Positions 6,718 to 14,500 of a DNA stretch of 18,542 nucleotides are shown here, piece by piece. The DNA lies in NCBI GenBank assembly GCA_027016055.1, contig JALWBF010000204.1:1-18542 (forward strand), written 5' to 3'. Within the stretch, counting starts at the first letter, position 1; each line of letters starts with the position of its first letter. A program made the position numbers and the translations under genes. The notes beneath the pieces are model-generated. The model was not told the DNA's origin, did not search any database, and worked only from the letters and a program-made list of their open reading frames with translations. Source of the stretch: Archaeoglobaceae archaeon (lineage in GTDB: Archaea > Halobacteriota > Archaeoglobi > Archaeoglobales > Archaeoglobaceae).

Positions 6718-7598
6718 GGATCAAGGATCTGCCTAAGGAGAAGTTCCTGTTGCCCGGAAACACATCATGCCAAGGATGTCCCCATGCACTCGGCTTAAAA
6801 GCTTTGGGAATGGCTTTGGGCGATGACGTCGTTTTGATCGTTCCAGCCGGTTGCACGACGATAATTGCCGGAAGCAGAGATAAATCCGCATTCAAATTCC
6901 CGTGCCTTCACGTCCCGTTCGCTTCTGCTCCAGCCGTTGCAACCGGCTTGGGTTCAGCCTTCAAAAGATTGGGGAAAAAAGGTATTCCTGTCGTTTGGAT
7001 GGGTGATGGCGGATCGGACATAGGTTTCGCAACTCTGAGCGGGGCTTGCGTTAGGAAGGATGATATGATCGTTATAGTAAGCGATAACGAAGCATACATG
7101 AATACCGGAATTCAAACGAGCGGAACCACGTTTTGGAAAGCTAAAACTACGACATCGCCGATGGGCAAAAGAGAGGAAAAGAAGGATTTGGCTTTGATAA
7201 TGCTAATGCACAAGGCTGATTACGTTGCTACGGCAAGCGTCGGATACGTTCAGGATTTCATTTCAAAGCTAAGGAAGGCGAGCGAAATTGACGGATTCAG
7301 GTTCATCCATCTGCACAGCCCGTGCCCGCCGGGTTGGGGTTTCGACAGCAGCGAAACGGTAGAAATCGCGAGATTAGCCGTGAAATGCGGAGCTTGGATT
7401 CTCTGGGAGTTCGATGGGAAGTTTAAGATTTCACCGATAAGCAAGCCTTATGCGGATAAAGCTAAGAGGGCTCCTTTGACCGAATATTTGAGAAAGCAGA
7501 GGAGGTTCAGGCATCTCAGCGATGAGGACATCGCGGAAATAGAAAGGAGAATTGATGAACAGTGGAAGGTAATCTTAGCTCTTGAGAGTGTGTTTTAG
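6714..7598 (+). CDS. porB: 2-oxoacid:ferredoxin oxidoreductase, beta subunit
   Basis: The 294-residue product binds thiamine diphosphate and one [4Fe-4S] cluster. Cluster ligands are visible as the pair in NTSCQGC (Cys19, Cys22), the cysteine of PAGCTT (Cys47) and that of SPCPPGW. The diphosphate-binding motif starts at GDGGSDIG and ends at SDNEAYMNTG, as in PorB. With alpha it oxidises a 2-oxoacid and CoA to acyl-CoA, CO2 and reduced ferredoxin. The start chosen is GTG 6714, which gives a GTGA overlap with the alpha stop; GTG codons at 6705 and 6708 are in the same frame and would add two or three residues. The C-terminus (after about residue 250) is the usual basic extension with RRFRHL. 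This is the last gene of the operon. Confidence 0.88.
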   Translation: MRIKDLPKEKFLLPGNTSCQGCPHALGLKALGMALGDDVVLIVPAGCTTIIAGSRDKSAFKFPCLHVPFASAPAVATGLGSAFKRLGKKGIPVVWMGDGGSDIGFATLSGACVRKDDMIVIVSDNEAYMNTGIQTSGTTFWKAKTTTSPMGKREEKKDLALIMLMHKADYVATASVGYVQDFISKLRKASEIDGFRFIHLHSPCPPGWGFDSSETVEIARLAVKCGAWILWEFDGKFKISPISKPYADKAKRAPLTEYLRKQRRFRHLSDEDIAEIERRIDEQWKVILALESVF

Positions 7599-7650
7599 CC
7601 TCTGTGCTCCGATCTCATCATTTTTCAGTGGGCAAGGGTTTCTTCATCGG

Positions 7651-7660
7651 CATTATATCA
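7651..7660 (+). promoter_or_regulatory. Candidate TATA box for the Agl23-like gene
   Basis: CATTATATCA lies about 41 bases before the ATG at 7696, predicting a start near 7680 and a leader of about 15 bases that contains GGTGATT just before the ATG. The T5 run at 7621-7625, between the porB stop and this box, may be a weak terminator of the upstream operon. Confidence 0.4.
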
Positions 7661-7695
7661 AAAGGATCATAAATCAAAAACGCTACGGTGATTCG

Positions 7696-9123
7696 ATGCA
7701 ACTTAGAGATAGGTATATACTGGTTATCATCTTAGCCATCGCCGTAGCGACGAGATTGTTCATGCTAACTGCAAGACCGATGGATCACGATGAGAGCATA
7801 CATGCCTATCTGAGCTACGTTTTGCTTAAGGAACATTCATACAGATACGATCCAGCCTTCCACGGGCCGTTTCTATACTTCGCCACCGCCGGACTTTTCT
7901 GGCTTTTCGGCGATTCGGAATTCGTTGCAAGGTTAACTCCTGTTATATTCAGCCTCATTGCAGTTTTCGTTGCCTTTAAGTTTAAGCGATGGATAGGAAA
8001 GGGGGCATACGTCTTCACATTCTTAATGCTTTTCTCCCCCTCGATTCTGTATTATTCTAGATACCTGAGAAACGACATGATCTTGGTCGGTTCTTTTTTA
8101 GCCGTTATCTACTGCTACTTCAGATATTTGGAAAGCAAGAAGGAGAGATTCGTGTATCTGGCAGTTTTGTTCTTCAGCATAATGATATGTTCGAAGGAAA
8201 ACTCATACATATACCTCTTCATCTTCGTCAGCTTTCTCATTTTGCACGGATTGTTTTCTCAGGGATTAAGCTATTTGAAATCCAAGTTCCTCAGCTGGGA
8301 TGCCAAAAAGGTTAGAATGATTACGATTTCCTTGATAATATTTCTATCCATATTCATACCGCTATACTCAGCCGGATTTACGGATTGGACAGGCTTAAAG
8401 AGGGCAACGGTTGGAGCTGTGGAGTATTGGTTGAAGATGCACGAAATGAGAAATCATTGGAAGCCGATATACTATTACTCCGTTCTGCTCTTATGGTATG
8501 GATTCATGCCTCTATCCTTGGCATTGATATCAATTCCGGAATTTATAGATCGTTTTAAAGCAAGGAAACTGAGCAAATTCGAGTCGTTCGTTCTTTATTG
8601 GATGGTTATGACTCTAATCATCTATCACGTTCTTTCCCATAAGGTTCCTTGGCTCTTGGTTCACATCGTAACTCCGATGGCTCTTTTCGGCAGTCTATAC
8701 ATTGAAGAGCTCGATAGGAAAATTGTATTTCGAAACTTCAAAGCATTCAGAGTTATATTAGCCGTGCTCATGATTGCAACCCTCTACACATCGTTTTACG
8801 TCACATACATCGACTACAACGATGCTGTCAACCAGCTGTTGATATACATCCAAGTCCAGCCTTCGGCGGTTAAGCTTGCAAACGAGATAATCTACCTCTA
8901 TAAACACAACCATTCAATAGTCGTTTACGAGCCGACGAACGATTACTGGCCTCTTCCGTGGTATCTTAGGCACTATCCGATTCCCTTCATGAGTCACGGA
9001 AACTTCGGAAGCTTCGAATACGTCGTAACTTCCGAAAGGGAGATGGGAGTCGTGAAGGGGAAGGTTTTGGGAAGATACGAGATCAGACCATTCTATTACA
9101 TGATCTTAGTCAAGATGCATTAG
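7696..9123 (+). CDS. TIGR03663/Agl23-type polytopic membrane protein (GT39-like fold)
   Basis: The product has 475 residues and about ten or more hydrophobic segments, with the large hydrophilic part at the C-terminus. After the first membrane segment it has RPMDHDESIHAYLS and then RYDPAFHGPFLYF. This pairing is the signature of the TIGR03663 family, a branch of the PMT/GT-C (GT39-like) fold annotated as flippase activity-associated protein Agl23. Asp30/Asp32 in the first external loop stand where GT-C enzymes keep their catalytic acid. A role in surface glycan or N-glycan assembly with lipid-linked sugars is likely but unproven. I chose ATG 7696 because GGTGATT lies just upstream and the protein then begins with the first membrane helix; the frame is open back to 7582 without support. 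It converges with the DUF483 gene, overlapping by 18 bases. Confidence 0.8.
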   Translation: MQLRDRYILVIILAIAVATRLFMLTARPMDHDESIHAYLSYVLLKEHSYRYDPAFHGPFLYFATAGLFWLFGDSEFVARLTPVIFSLIAVFVAFKFKRWIGKGAYVFTFLMLFSPSILYYSRYLRNDMILVGSFLAVIYCYFRYLESKKERFVYLAVLFFSIMICSKENSYIYLFIFVSFLILHGLFSQGLSYLKSKFLSWDAKKVRMITISLIIFLSIFIPLYSAGFTDWTGLKRATVGAVEYWLKMHEMRNHWKPIYYYSVLLLWYGFMPLSLALISIPEFIDRFKARKLSKFESFVLYWMVMTLIIYHVLSHKVPWLLVHIVTPMALFGSLYIEELDRKIVFRNFKAFRVILAVLMIATLYTSFYVTYIDYNDAVNQLLIYIQVQPSAVKLANEIIYLYKHNHSIVVYEPTNDYWPLPWYLRHYPIPFMSHGNFGSFEYVVTSEREMGVVKGKVLGRYEIRPFYYMILVKMH

Positions 9124-10014
9124 GATGTATCTGTTTTCAAAATCAAGCTGATCAAATGCTATCAATCTCGAAATACTTTCCAATCTGCCCAAATCGTGGG
9201 AAAATTTGCTGAAGAATTCCATTACTGCTTTGCCGAATTCTGTCTTCGTTCCTTTTTCCCTAACGAACTTATAGGCGTTGTAAGCCGAAACGAGTAAGTT
9301 TAGAACGTTCAAAATAAGCTTGCAGCGATAAATCTTTTGCGTTCGAGCATCCAATTGTTCGTAAAGTTTAATTCCAATTGAAATAGCCTTTGAACAGCCT
9401 ACTGTGCACGGATAGAAGTTGGATGTGAAAAATGCGAAGTATTCCTGAGGCAACTCATGGGGAGGATTGGAGAAGTAGCTTAGAGTGTCTTTGAAGATAC
9501 CGGATTCCAAGCAATCCAAAATCGTTACGGTTTCTGGAGGACTCGATTTTCCCAAGAAGCTTTTTTTCTTGAGCTCGATGAAATTAGATACGCAACATTC
9601 CGGATAGCCCAAAATTTCCCCCTCGATCCTGCTTATCTTAAGCCTGTCCTTGATCGATCTCTCCCTTACGGCTTTAACTTCCAATGAAGCAATCCTCTCA
9701 AGCTTCCTTTCGATGACCTTTCTTTTCTTCGACCTGCAAACGTAAACTATCAGATCGGGGGCAATTTCGAAGCTCAGAACCCTGCTTAAGATCGAAGGAG
9801 CTACGATCACATCCAACCCCATCTTTGTCAGCTTGGCGTAATCTTCGCTCTTCCTTATTTCGGATTCGGCAAATCTCTTAGCATACCTCGGATTTTCGAG
9901 AACGAGCGACCTAAATTTGGCAATTTCCCTAAAAGGATGGATAGGCATGATGCAGTCCGTGAGATTTGCCCTAATCCTTTCGATTTCGATGTAAAAAGCC
10001 GGATTGCTCTCCAT
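9106..10014 (-). CDS. DUF483 family protein
   Basis: The product has 302 residues with no membrane segment. Two cysteine motifs stand out: LGYPECC (Cys140, Cys141) followed by FIELKK, and FYPCTVGC (Cys203, Cys207). The G-Y-P-E-C-C plus Y-P-C-x-x-x-C arrangement is what I know from DUF483 (PF04467), a family of archaeal proteins of unknown function. The four cysteines could hold a metal or a cluster. The N-terminal part is helical and charged; the C-terminal part (about 215-302) is all helical. The start at 10014 has no ribosome binding site and lies 26-27 bases from a TATA element shared with adk, so the mRNA is probably leaderless. I cannot assign a reaction. Confidence 0.7.
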   Translation of the reverse strand: MESNPAFYIEIERIRANLTDCIMPIHPFREIAKFRSLVLENPRYAKRFAESEIRKSEDYAKLTKMGLDVIVAPSILSRVLSFEIAPDLIVYVCRSKKRKVIERKLERIASLEVKAVRERSIKDRLKISRIEGEILGYPECCVSNFIELKKKSFLGKSSPPETVTILDCLESGIFKDTLSYFSNPPHELPQEYFAFFTSNFYPCTVGCSKAISIGIKLYEQLDARTQKIYRCKLILNVLNLLVSAYNAYKFVREKGTKTEFGKAVMEFFSKFSHDLGRLESISRLIAFDQLDFENRYILMHLD

Positions 10015-10031
10015 TTTTGGAGATTAAAATC

Positions 10032-10049
10032 AAAAGATTTAAAACTTTT
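10032..10049. promoter_or_regulatory. Symmetric bidirectional promoter (DUF483 gene and adk)
   Basis: AAAAGATTTAAAACTTTT is palindromic in 16 of 18 positions, with TTTAAA at its centre (10038-10043). The centre (10040.5) is exactly midway between the first base of the two start codons (10014 on minus, 10067 on plus), 26.5 bases from each. In archaea the TATA centre lies about 26 bases before the transcription start, so both mRNAs should start at or next to their ATG. Confidence 0.6.
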
Positions 10050-10066
10050 TTAGATAATTTTGAATC

Positions 10067-10720
10067 ATGAACATAATTTTATTGGGTGCTCCCGGAGCGG
10101 GTAAGGGGACGCAGGCGAAGAAGATAGTTGAGAAATACGGAATCCCGCACATAGCAACCGGAGACATATTAAGAGAAGCTGTTGCGAAGGGGACTGAACT
10201 CGGAAAGAAGGCTAAGGAGTATATGGACAGAGGTGAGCTCGTTCCGGATGAGATCGTAATCGGAATAGTTAAGGAAAGAATACAGCAGCCGGACTGTGAG
10301 AAGGGATTCCTTTTGGACGGTTTTCCGAGAACGATAAAGCAGGCTGAAGCTCTCGATGAGATGCTTAAGGAGTTGGGCAGAAGCTTGGATGCGGTAATTT
10401 ACATAGATGTTCCTGAAGAGGAGGTAGTAAAGAGGATAGTAAACAGAAGAACGTGCAGAAACTGCGGAGCCGTTTACCATCTAATCTACGCTCCTCCGAA
10501 GGAGCCGAACAAGTGTGACAAGTGCGGAGGTGAGCTTTATCAGAGGGATGATGACAAGGAAGAGACCGTAAGGCAGAGGTTCAAGGTTTACATGGAAAAT
10601 ACGGCTCCGCTGATTGAATACTACGAGAAGAAGGGAATACTATACAAAGTGGACGGAACTAAGAGCATTGAAGAGGTCTGGCAGCAGATAGATGCGATTT
10701 TGCAGAAGATTGCCAAATAA
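10067..10720 (+). CDS. adk: Adenylate kinase, zinc-LID type
   Basis: The product has 217 residues and catalyses ATP + AMP = 2 ADP in the cytoplasm. The P-loop GAPGAGKGT is at residues 7-15. The AMP site shows TGDILREAV and GFPRTIKQAEALDE. The LID domain carries four cysteines, Cys130/Cys133 (TCRNCG) and Cys150/Cys153 (CDKCGG), which bind structural zinc, followed by RDDDKEETVRQR. This is the long bacterial-type enzyme, not the short trimeric archaeal AdkA, and it is known from Archaeoglobus. Transcription is probably leaderless from the symmetric TATA element shared with the divergent DUF483 gene. The T6 run right after the stop may terminate it. Confidence 0.95.
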   Translation: MNIILLGAPGAGKGTQAKKIVEKYGIPHIATGDILREAVAKGTELGKKAKEYMDRGELVPDEIVIGIVKERIQQPDCEKGFLLDGFPRTIKQAEALDEMLKELGRSLDAVIYIDVPEEEVVKRIVNRRTCRNCGAVYHLIYAPPKEPNKCDKCGGELYQRDDDKEETVRQRFKVYMENTAPLIEYYEKKGILYKVDGTKSIEEVWQQIDAILQKIAK

Positions 10721-10735
10721 TTTTTTAAATATTTT
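10721..10735 (+). terminator. Oligo-T terminator after adk
   Basis: TTTTTT at 10721-10726 directly follows the adk stop codon and is followed by AAATATTTT. Archaeal intrinsic termination uses such T runs without a hairpin. Confidence 0.4.
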
Positions 10736-10747
10736 CAAATAAGAAAG

Positions 10748-10756
10748 CTTAAATTT
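10748..10756 (+). promoter_or_regulatory. TATA box for the zinc-ribbon membrane protein
   Basis: CTTAAATTT, preceded by the BRE-like AGAAAG, is centred 25 bases before the ATG at 10777. This supports a leaderless start there and not at the TTG two codons earlier. Confidence 0.5.
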
Positions 10757-10776
10757 GAGTTACTCATACTTTGCTT

Positions 10777-10968
10777 ATGCCCGGTATCGTTCCTCATAGA
10801 CATTGCATCGTTTGCGGAAAGGCTATCGAGCCTGATCAGACCTTCTGCAGTGATGAGTGCAAAAAGGCTTGGGATAAGGAAAGAAAAAGGCAGAGAAATT
10901 TTACGATATTTATGTTCCTAATATTTCTGGGACTGCTGTTCATACTGATGCTTTCTACGCCCCGCTGA
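10777..10968 (+). CDS. Small zinc-ribbon membrane protein (DUF2116-like)
   Basis: The product has 63 residues. A zinc ribbon comes first, HCIVCGKAIEPDQTFCSDEC (Cys11/Cys14 and Cys27/Cys31 or nearby ligands), followed by a basic stretch KERKRQRN and one transmembrane helix (FTIFMFLIFLGLLFILML), ending in TPR. This architecture matches the small archaeal family DUF2116. The basic stretch before the helix suggests that the ribbon faces the cytoplasm. Function is unknown. The start at 10777 is set by the TATA spacing. Its stop TGA is directly followed by the stop TCA (reverse TGA) of hsp20, so the two genes converge with no base between them. Confidence 0.75.
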   Translation: MPGIVPHRHCIVCGKAIEPDQTFCSDECKKAWDKERKRQRNFTIFMFLIFLGLLFILMLSTPR

Positions 10969-11496
10969 TCACTCGATCTTTATCTTTTTGCCCTTCTTTT
11001 CCGGATACTTCTTCTTGAAGACTACCTCAAGAACTCCGTTGTTGTATCTCGCTTTAGCCGATTCCGGAACAACCTCGCAAGGCAGTTCGACGATTTCGTG
11101 GTATCTCCTGTTCTCACCCTCAGCCCTGATTTCAAGAGTCTTCTCGGTAGCGTTTAGATCGATGTCGTCCTTCTTAACTCCCGGCATCTCCGCAATCACC
11201 TGAACCTCATCGTCTGTTTCGATTACATCGATTAACGGTTTCCTTTCCTCAATGCCCTCACCGACGGTTGGCTTCGTTCCGAATTCCTTTATCTCCGGCT
11301 TGCCGTCCGGTCCTATCCTTATCGAGAAACCTCTGACGAAGGGTCTTACCTCTCCGCTCGAAGCCGTTCTGAAGAACTCGTCGAGATCCCTCATCATCCT
11401 TTCGAATATTTCGTCAAATATCTCGAACTCCCTTCCGAAGAACTCCTCAAATATGTCGTCCCAATCCCTCTCCTTCCTCCTTCTCCACCAAACCAT
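10969..11496 (-). CDS. hsp20: Hsp20 / alpha-crystallin family small heat-shock protein
   Basis: The product has 175 residues. The N-terminal arm (about 1-60) is rich in Trp, Phe, Asp and Glu and begins MVWWRRRKERDWDDIFEEFF, then comes FSIRIGPDGKPEIKEFG, found in many archaeal Hsp20 proteins. The alpha-crystallin domain (about 80-165) shows PLIDVIETDDEVQVIAEMPG, RYHEIVELP and YNNGVLEVVF, ending in a short basic tail (KKGKKIKIE). It binds unfolding proteins and prevents aggregation without ATP. I chose ATG 11496 because GGAGGTGAT (11501-11509) stands four bases before it; the frame is open for five more codons. It is the last gene of the hsr1-cdc48-hsp20 operon, 26 bases after the cdc48 stop, so it should be induced by heat through the Hsr1 operator. 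Confidence 0.92.
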   Translation of the reverse strand: MVWWRRRKERDWDDIFEEFFGREFEIFDEIFERMMRDLDEFFRTASSGEVRPFVRGFSIRIGPDGKPEIKEFGTKPTVGEGIEERKPLIDVIETDDEVQVIAEMPGVKKDDIDLNATEKTLEIRAEGENRRYHEIVELPCEVVPESAKARYNNGVLEVVFKKKYPEKKGKKIKIE

Positions 11497-11522
11497 TCCT
11501 ATCACCTCCAAAATAAATTAAA

Positions 11523-14500
11523 TTAAGCATACATCTTGTGGAAGCTCTCAACGATCTCCTCATACCTCTTCAGATCATCCTGCGTCAGGCTCGGCTTGAC
11601 CTTATCCAATGCCTTCCTGAAGTGCTCCTTAGTAATTCTGATCTTCTTCGCTATCTCCTTTACCTCCTCTTTACTCATTCCCGGCTTTATAGCCTCTCTT
11701 ATCGCGAGCATTCCAGCCTCTCTGCATACAGCTTCTATATCCGCTCCGGTGTAGTTTTCAGTTCTTTCCGCGAGCCAAGTTACGAAGATGTCCTTCAGCT
11801 TCTCCTCGAGTTCCTTCCTTATCTCTTCAGGCACCTTTTCTATGTCGAATTCTTCCGGCTTAACATTCTCAAGCGCCTTGATCTTCTTCTCATCCTTCAG
11901 CTCCTTCTTCAGCTCTTCTATAGCCTTCTTAACATCATCCGCATCGTATCCCAACGGCTTGCCCCTCAGATGTATTCTGAATATCTCCTTTCTTGCCTCC
12001 TTGTCCGGCGGTGGGATGTAGATGTGCCTTTCGATTCTGCCCGGTCTCAGCAAAGCCGGATCGATTATGTCCGGTCTGTTGGTGGCTGCGATTACCACCA
12101 CATCCTTAAGCTCCTCCAAACCGTCCAACTCCGTTAGCAGCTGGCTGACGACCCTTTCAGTTACATGCGAATCCGCACCCATTCCTCTTCTCGGTGCCAA
12201 AGCATCTATCTCGTCAAAGAAGATTATGCAAGGTGCAACCTGCCTCGCCTTTCTGAACATCTCCCTTACGTGCTTTTCGGAGTTGTGTAGCAGTATACCG
12301 CAACCGCTTAGGAAGTTGTGCCCTTCCTTAACCTCTACAACATCGTAAACGAATAAGTCGTCCCTATCTACGTATCTGATCTCCTTTATTCTGTCGAAGT
12401 AAACGTCATCCAAGGACAACTTCTTCAAAGCCTTGAGAACAACTCTGTCAGAATAATACTCGACTTCCATGTGCGCGTAAACCTTCCCCACAAGCTCCGA
12501 CGGTATATCCTTTCTACCTCTTGTCCACTTCTTGCTTTCGACGAACTTCCTCAGCTTCTCATTCTTGTCGTTCTGAATGAATCCTATCTCCTCAACGAAA
12601 ATCTTTAGCTGTTCCGCTCTGCCTATTATCACTCTGTATTCGCAGTTGCCGGCTCTGTTAATTCTTTTCTTTAGCCTTGCAAATATTCCGAACATCGATA
12701 GGGCAATCAACAGTTCGTGTGCAAGCTTCTCGCTTACCGTCACGGCTTCAATTGAGGCTGTTCTCTTGTGATCTCTGAGATTAAATCCGGAGAAGTAACC
12801 TTTAAGCAGCTTAGCCAACAGATCCTTTCTCAAAGACAATGCCGGTTCTATCGTCTTGTTCTTCGCACCGACTCCGAAAAGTCTGCAGAGATCAACCAAC
12901 CATTCCGTTTTTATCCAATAGGAACCATCTTTTTCGTAATACTTGCCCTCCAGTCTCTCTTCCTTCACTATTCTCTCCAAAGTTTCAATTATTTCTCTCG
13001 ATTTCGTGTGAATTCTAAGGTAATTACCGTTTACATCGCCTTCTGCAACGTAAAGACCTAAAAGCAGCGCTATGTTCTCGTTTATCTTTGCGTTCCTTAT
13101 TTCATCTTTATCTCCGCACGGAATTCTGTTCACTAGAACTATCCAGTCCCCCTTCCTTAGTTCTGAAGTTGGAACGGAAACTATCCTTCCATCTCTTACT
13201 GTGAAGATCGAGTGATCCGTCGTAACCTTTACGCTCCTACCGGAGTTTGTTAAAATCTCGACGATTGGTGATCTCCTTAGATGCTTCGATATCCTCTCTA
13301 TCTTGGACCACCTGACCTTTCCGTCAACTACCGAAACAACCTCTATTTCGCTACCGTTCAGCCATTCCTCGTAAAGCTTCTCGATCTCTTCCAATCTTAC
13401 AACCCCGTTTACCTTTGCAACCACCTTCTCATCACCGGTTATCGATTCACCAACCCACTTGCTTAATAGCTCCGGTCCCTTAACACTTATGAAGTTCGCA
13501 TTAGCCTCATTTGCAACAGCCTTGGCAAGCAGAGTTTTTCCAGTGCCCGGTGGGCCATACAACAGAATACCCTTCGGCGGTTTGATGTTCAACGTTCTGA
13601 ACAACTCCGGATACTTAAGAGGCCACTCCACAGCCTCCCTGAGTTCCTGCTTCGCATGCTCCAAGCCTCCGACGTCGTTCCAGGTAACCTTCGGAACCTC
13701 AACGAGCACCTCCCTCATCGCAGAAGGCTCTATGTTCTTCAAAGCCTCAAGGAAGTCCTCCATTGTCACTTTCAGATTTTCAAGAACCTCCTCGGGAATC
13801 TCTTCAGCTTCCAAATCGATTTCGGGCAAAACTCTCCTCAATGCGTGCATCGCAGCCTCTTTGCACAGAGCAGCCAAATCCGCTCCGACGAAACCAACTG
13901 TGAGATCGGCGAGCTGATCCAAGTCGACATCGTCAGCAAGAGGCATGTTCCTCGTATGTATCTCAAGAATCTCCTTTCTTCCTTCCCTATCTGGAACTCC
14001 GATTTCTATTTCCCTATCGAATCTTCCCGGTCTTCTCAAAGCCGGATCGATCGCATCCGGTCTGTTCGTTGCACCGATGACGATTACATCCCCTCTCGCC
14101 TCCAATCCATCCATTAGCGTAAGCAACTGAGCGACGACCCTTCTTTCAACTTCTCCAGTTACCTCTTCCCTCTTCGGAGCAATCGAGTCTATTTCGTCTA
14201 TGAATATTATCGAAGGAGCGTTTTCCTTGGCTTCTTCGAATATCTCTCTTAACCTTTGCTCAGATTCTCCGTAGTATTTGCTCATTATCTCAGGACCGCT
14301 GATGCTTATGAAGTGGGCATCTACTTCATTCGCAACAGCCTTCGCTATTAGGGTTTTTCCGGTTCCCGGTGGGCCGTAAAGAAGAACTCCCTTAGGCGGA
14401 TCTATGCCGAGCCTCTGGAATAGCTCTGGATGCTTCAAAGGAAGCTCTATCATCTCTCTCACAAGCCTTAGCTCCCTCTTTAAACCGCCGATGTCTTCGT

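Noticed and set aside
7582..7695. An N-terminal extension of the Agl23-like protein
   Set aside because: The sequence is not membrane-like or conserved, overlaps the porB end, and a better start with GGTGATT lies at 7696.
11538..12137. Open frame of 199 residues on the plus strand
   Set aside because: It lies fully antisense to the cdc48 D2 coding sequence, has Leu/Ser/Tyr-rich composition typical of a shadow frame, and shows no promoter or domain.
12282..13445. The break in Cdc48 D2 as a pseudogene or foreign gene insertion
   Set aside because: The frame stays open through the whole insert and all protein-splicing blocks are present, so it is an intein and the gene is intact.
13656..14117. 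Open frame of 153 residues on the plus strand
   Set aside because: Antisense to conserved Cdc48 D1 sequence; no recognisable motif and no ribosome binding site.
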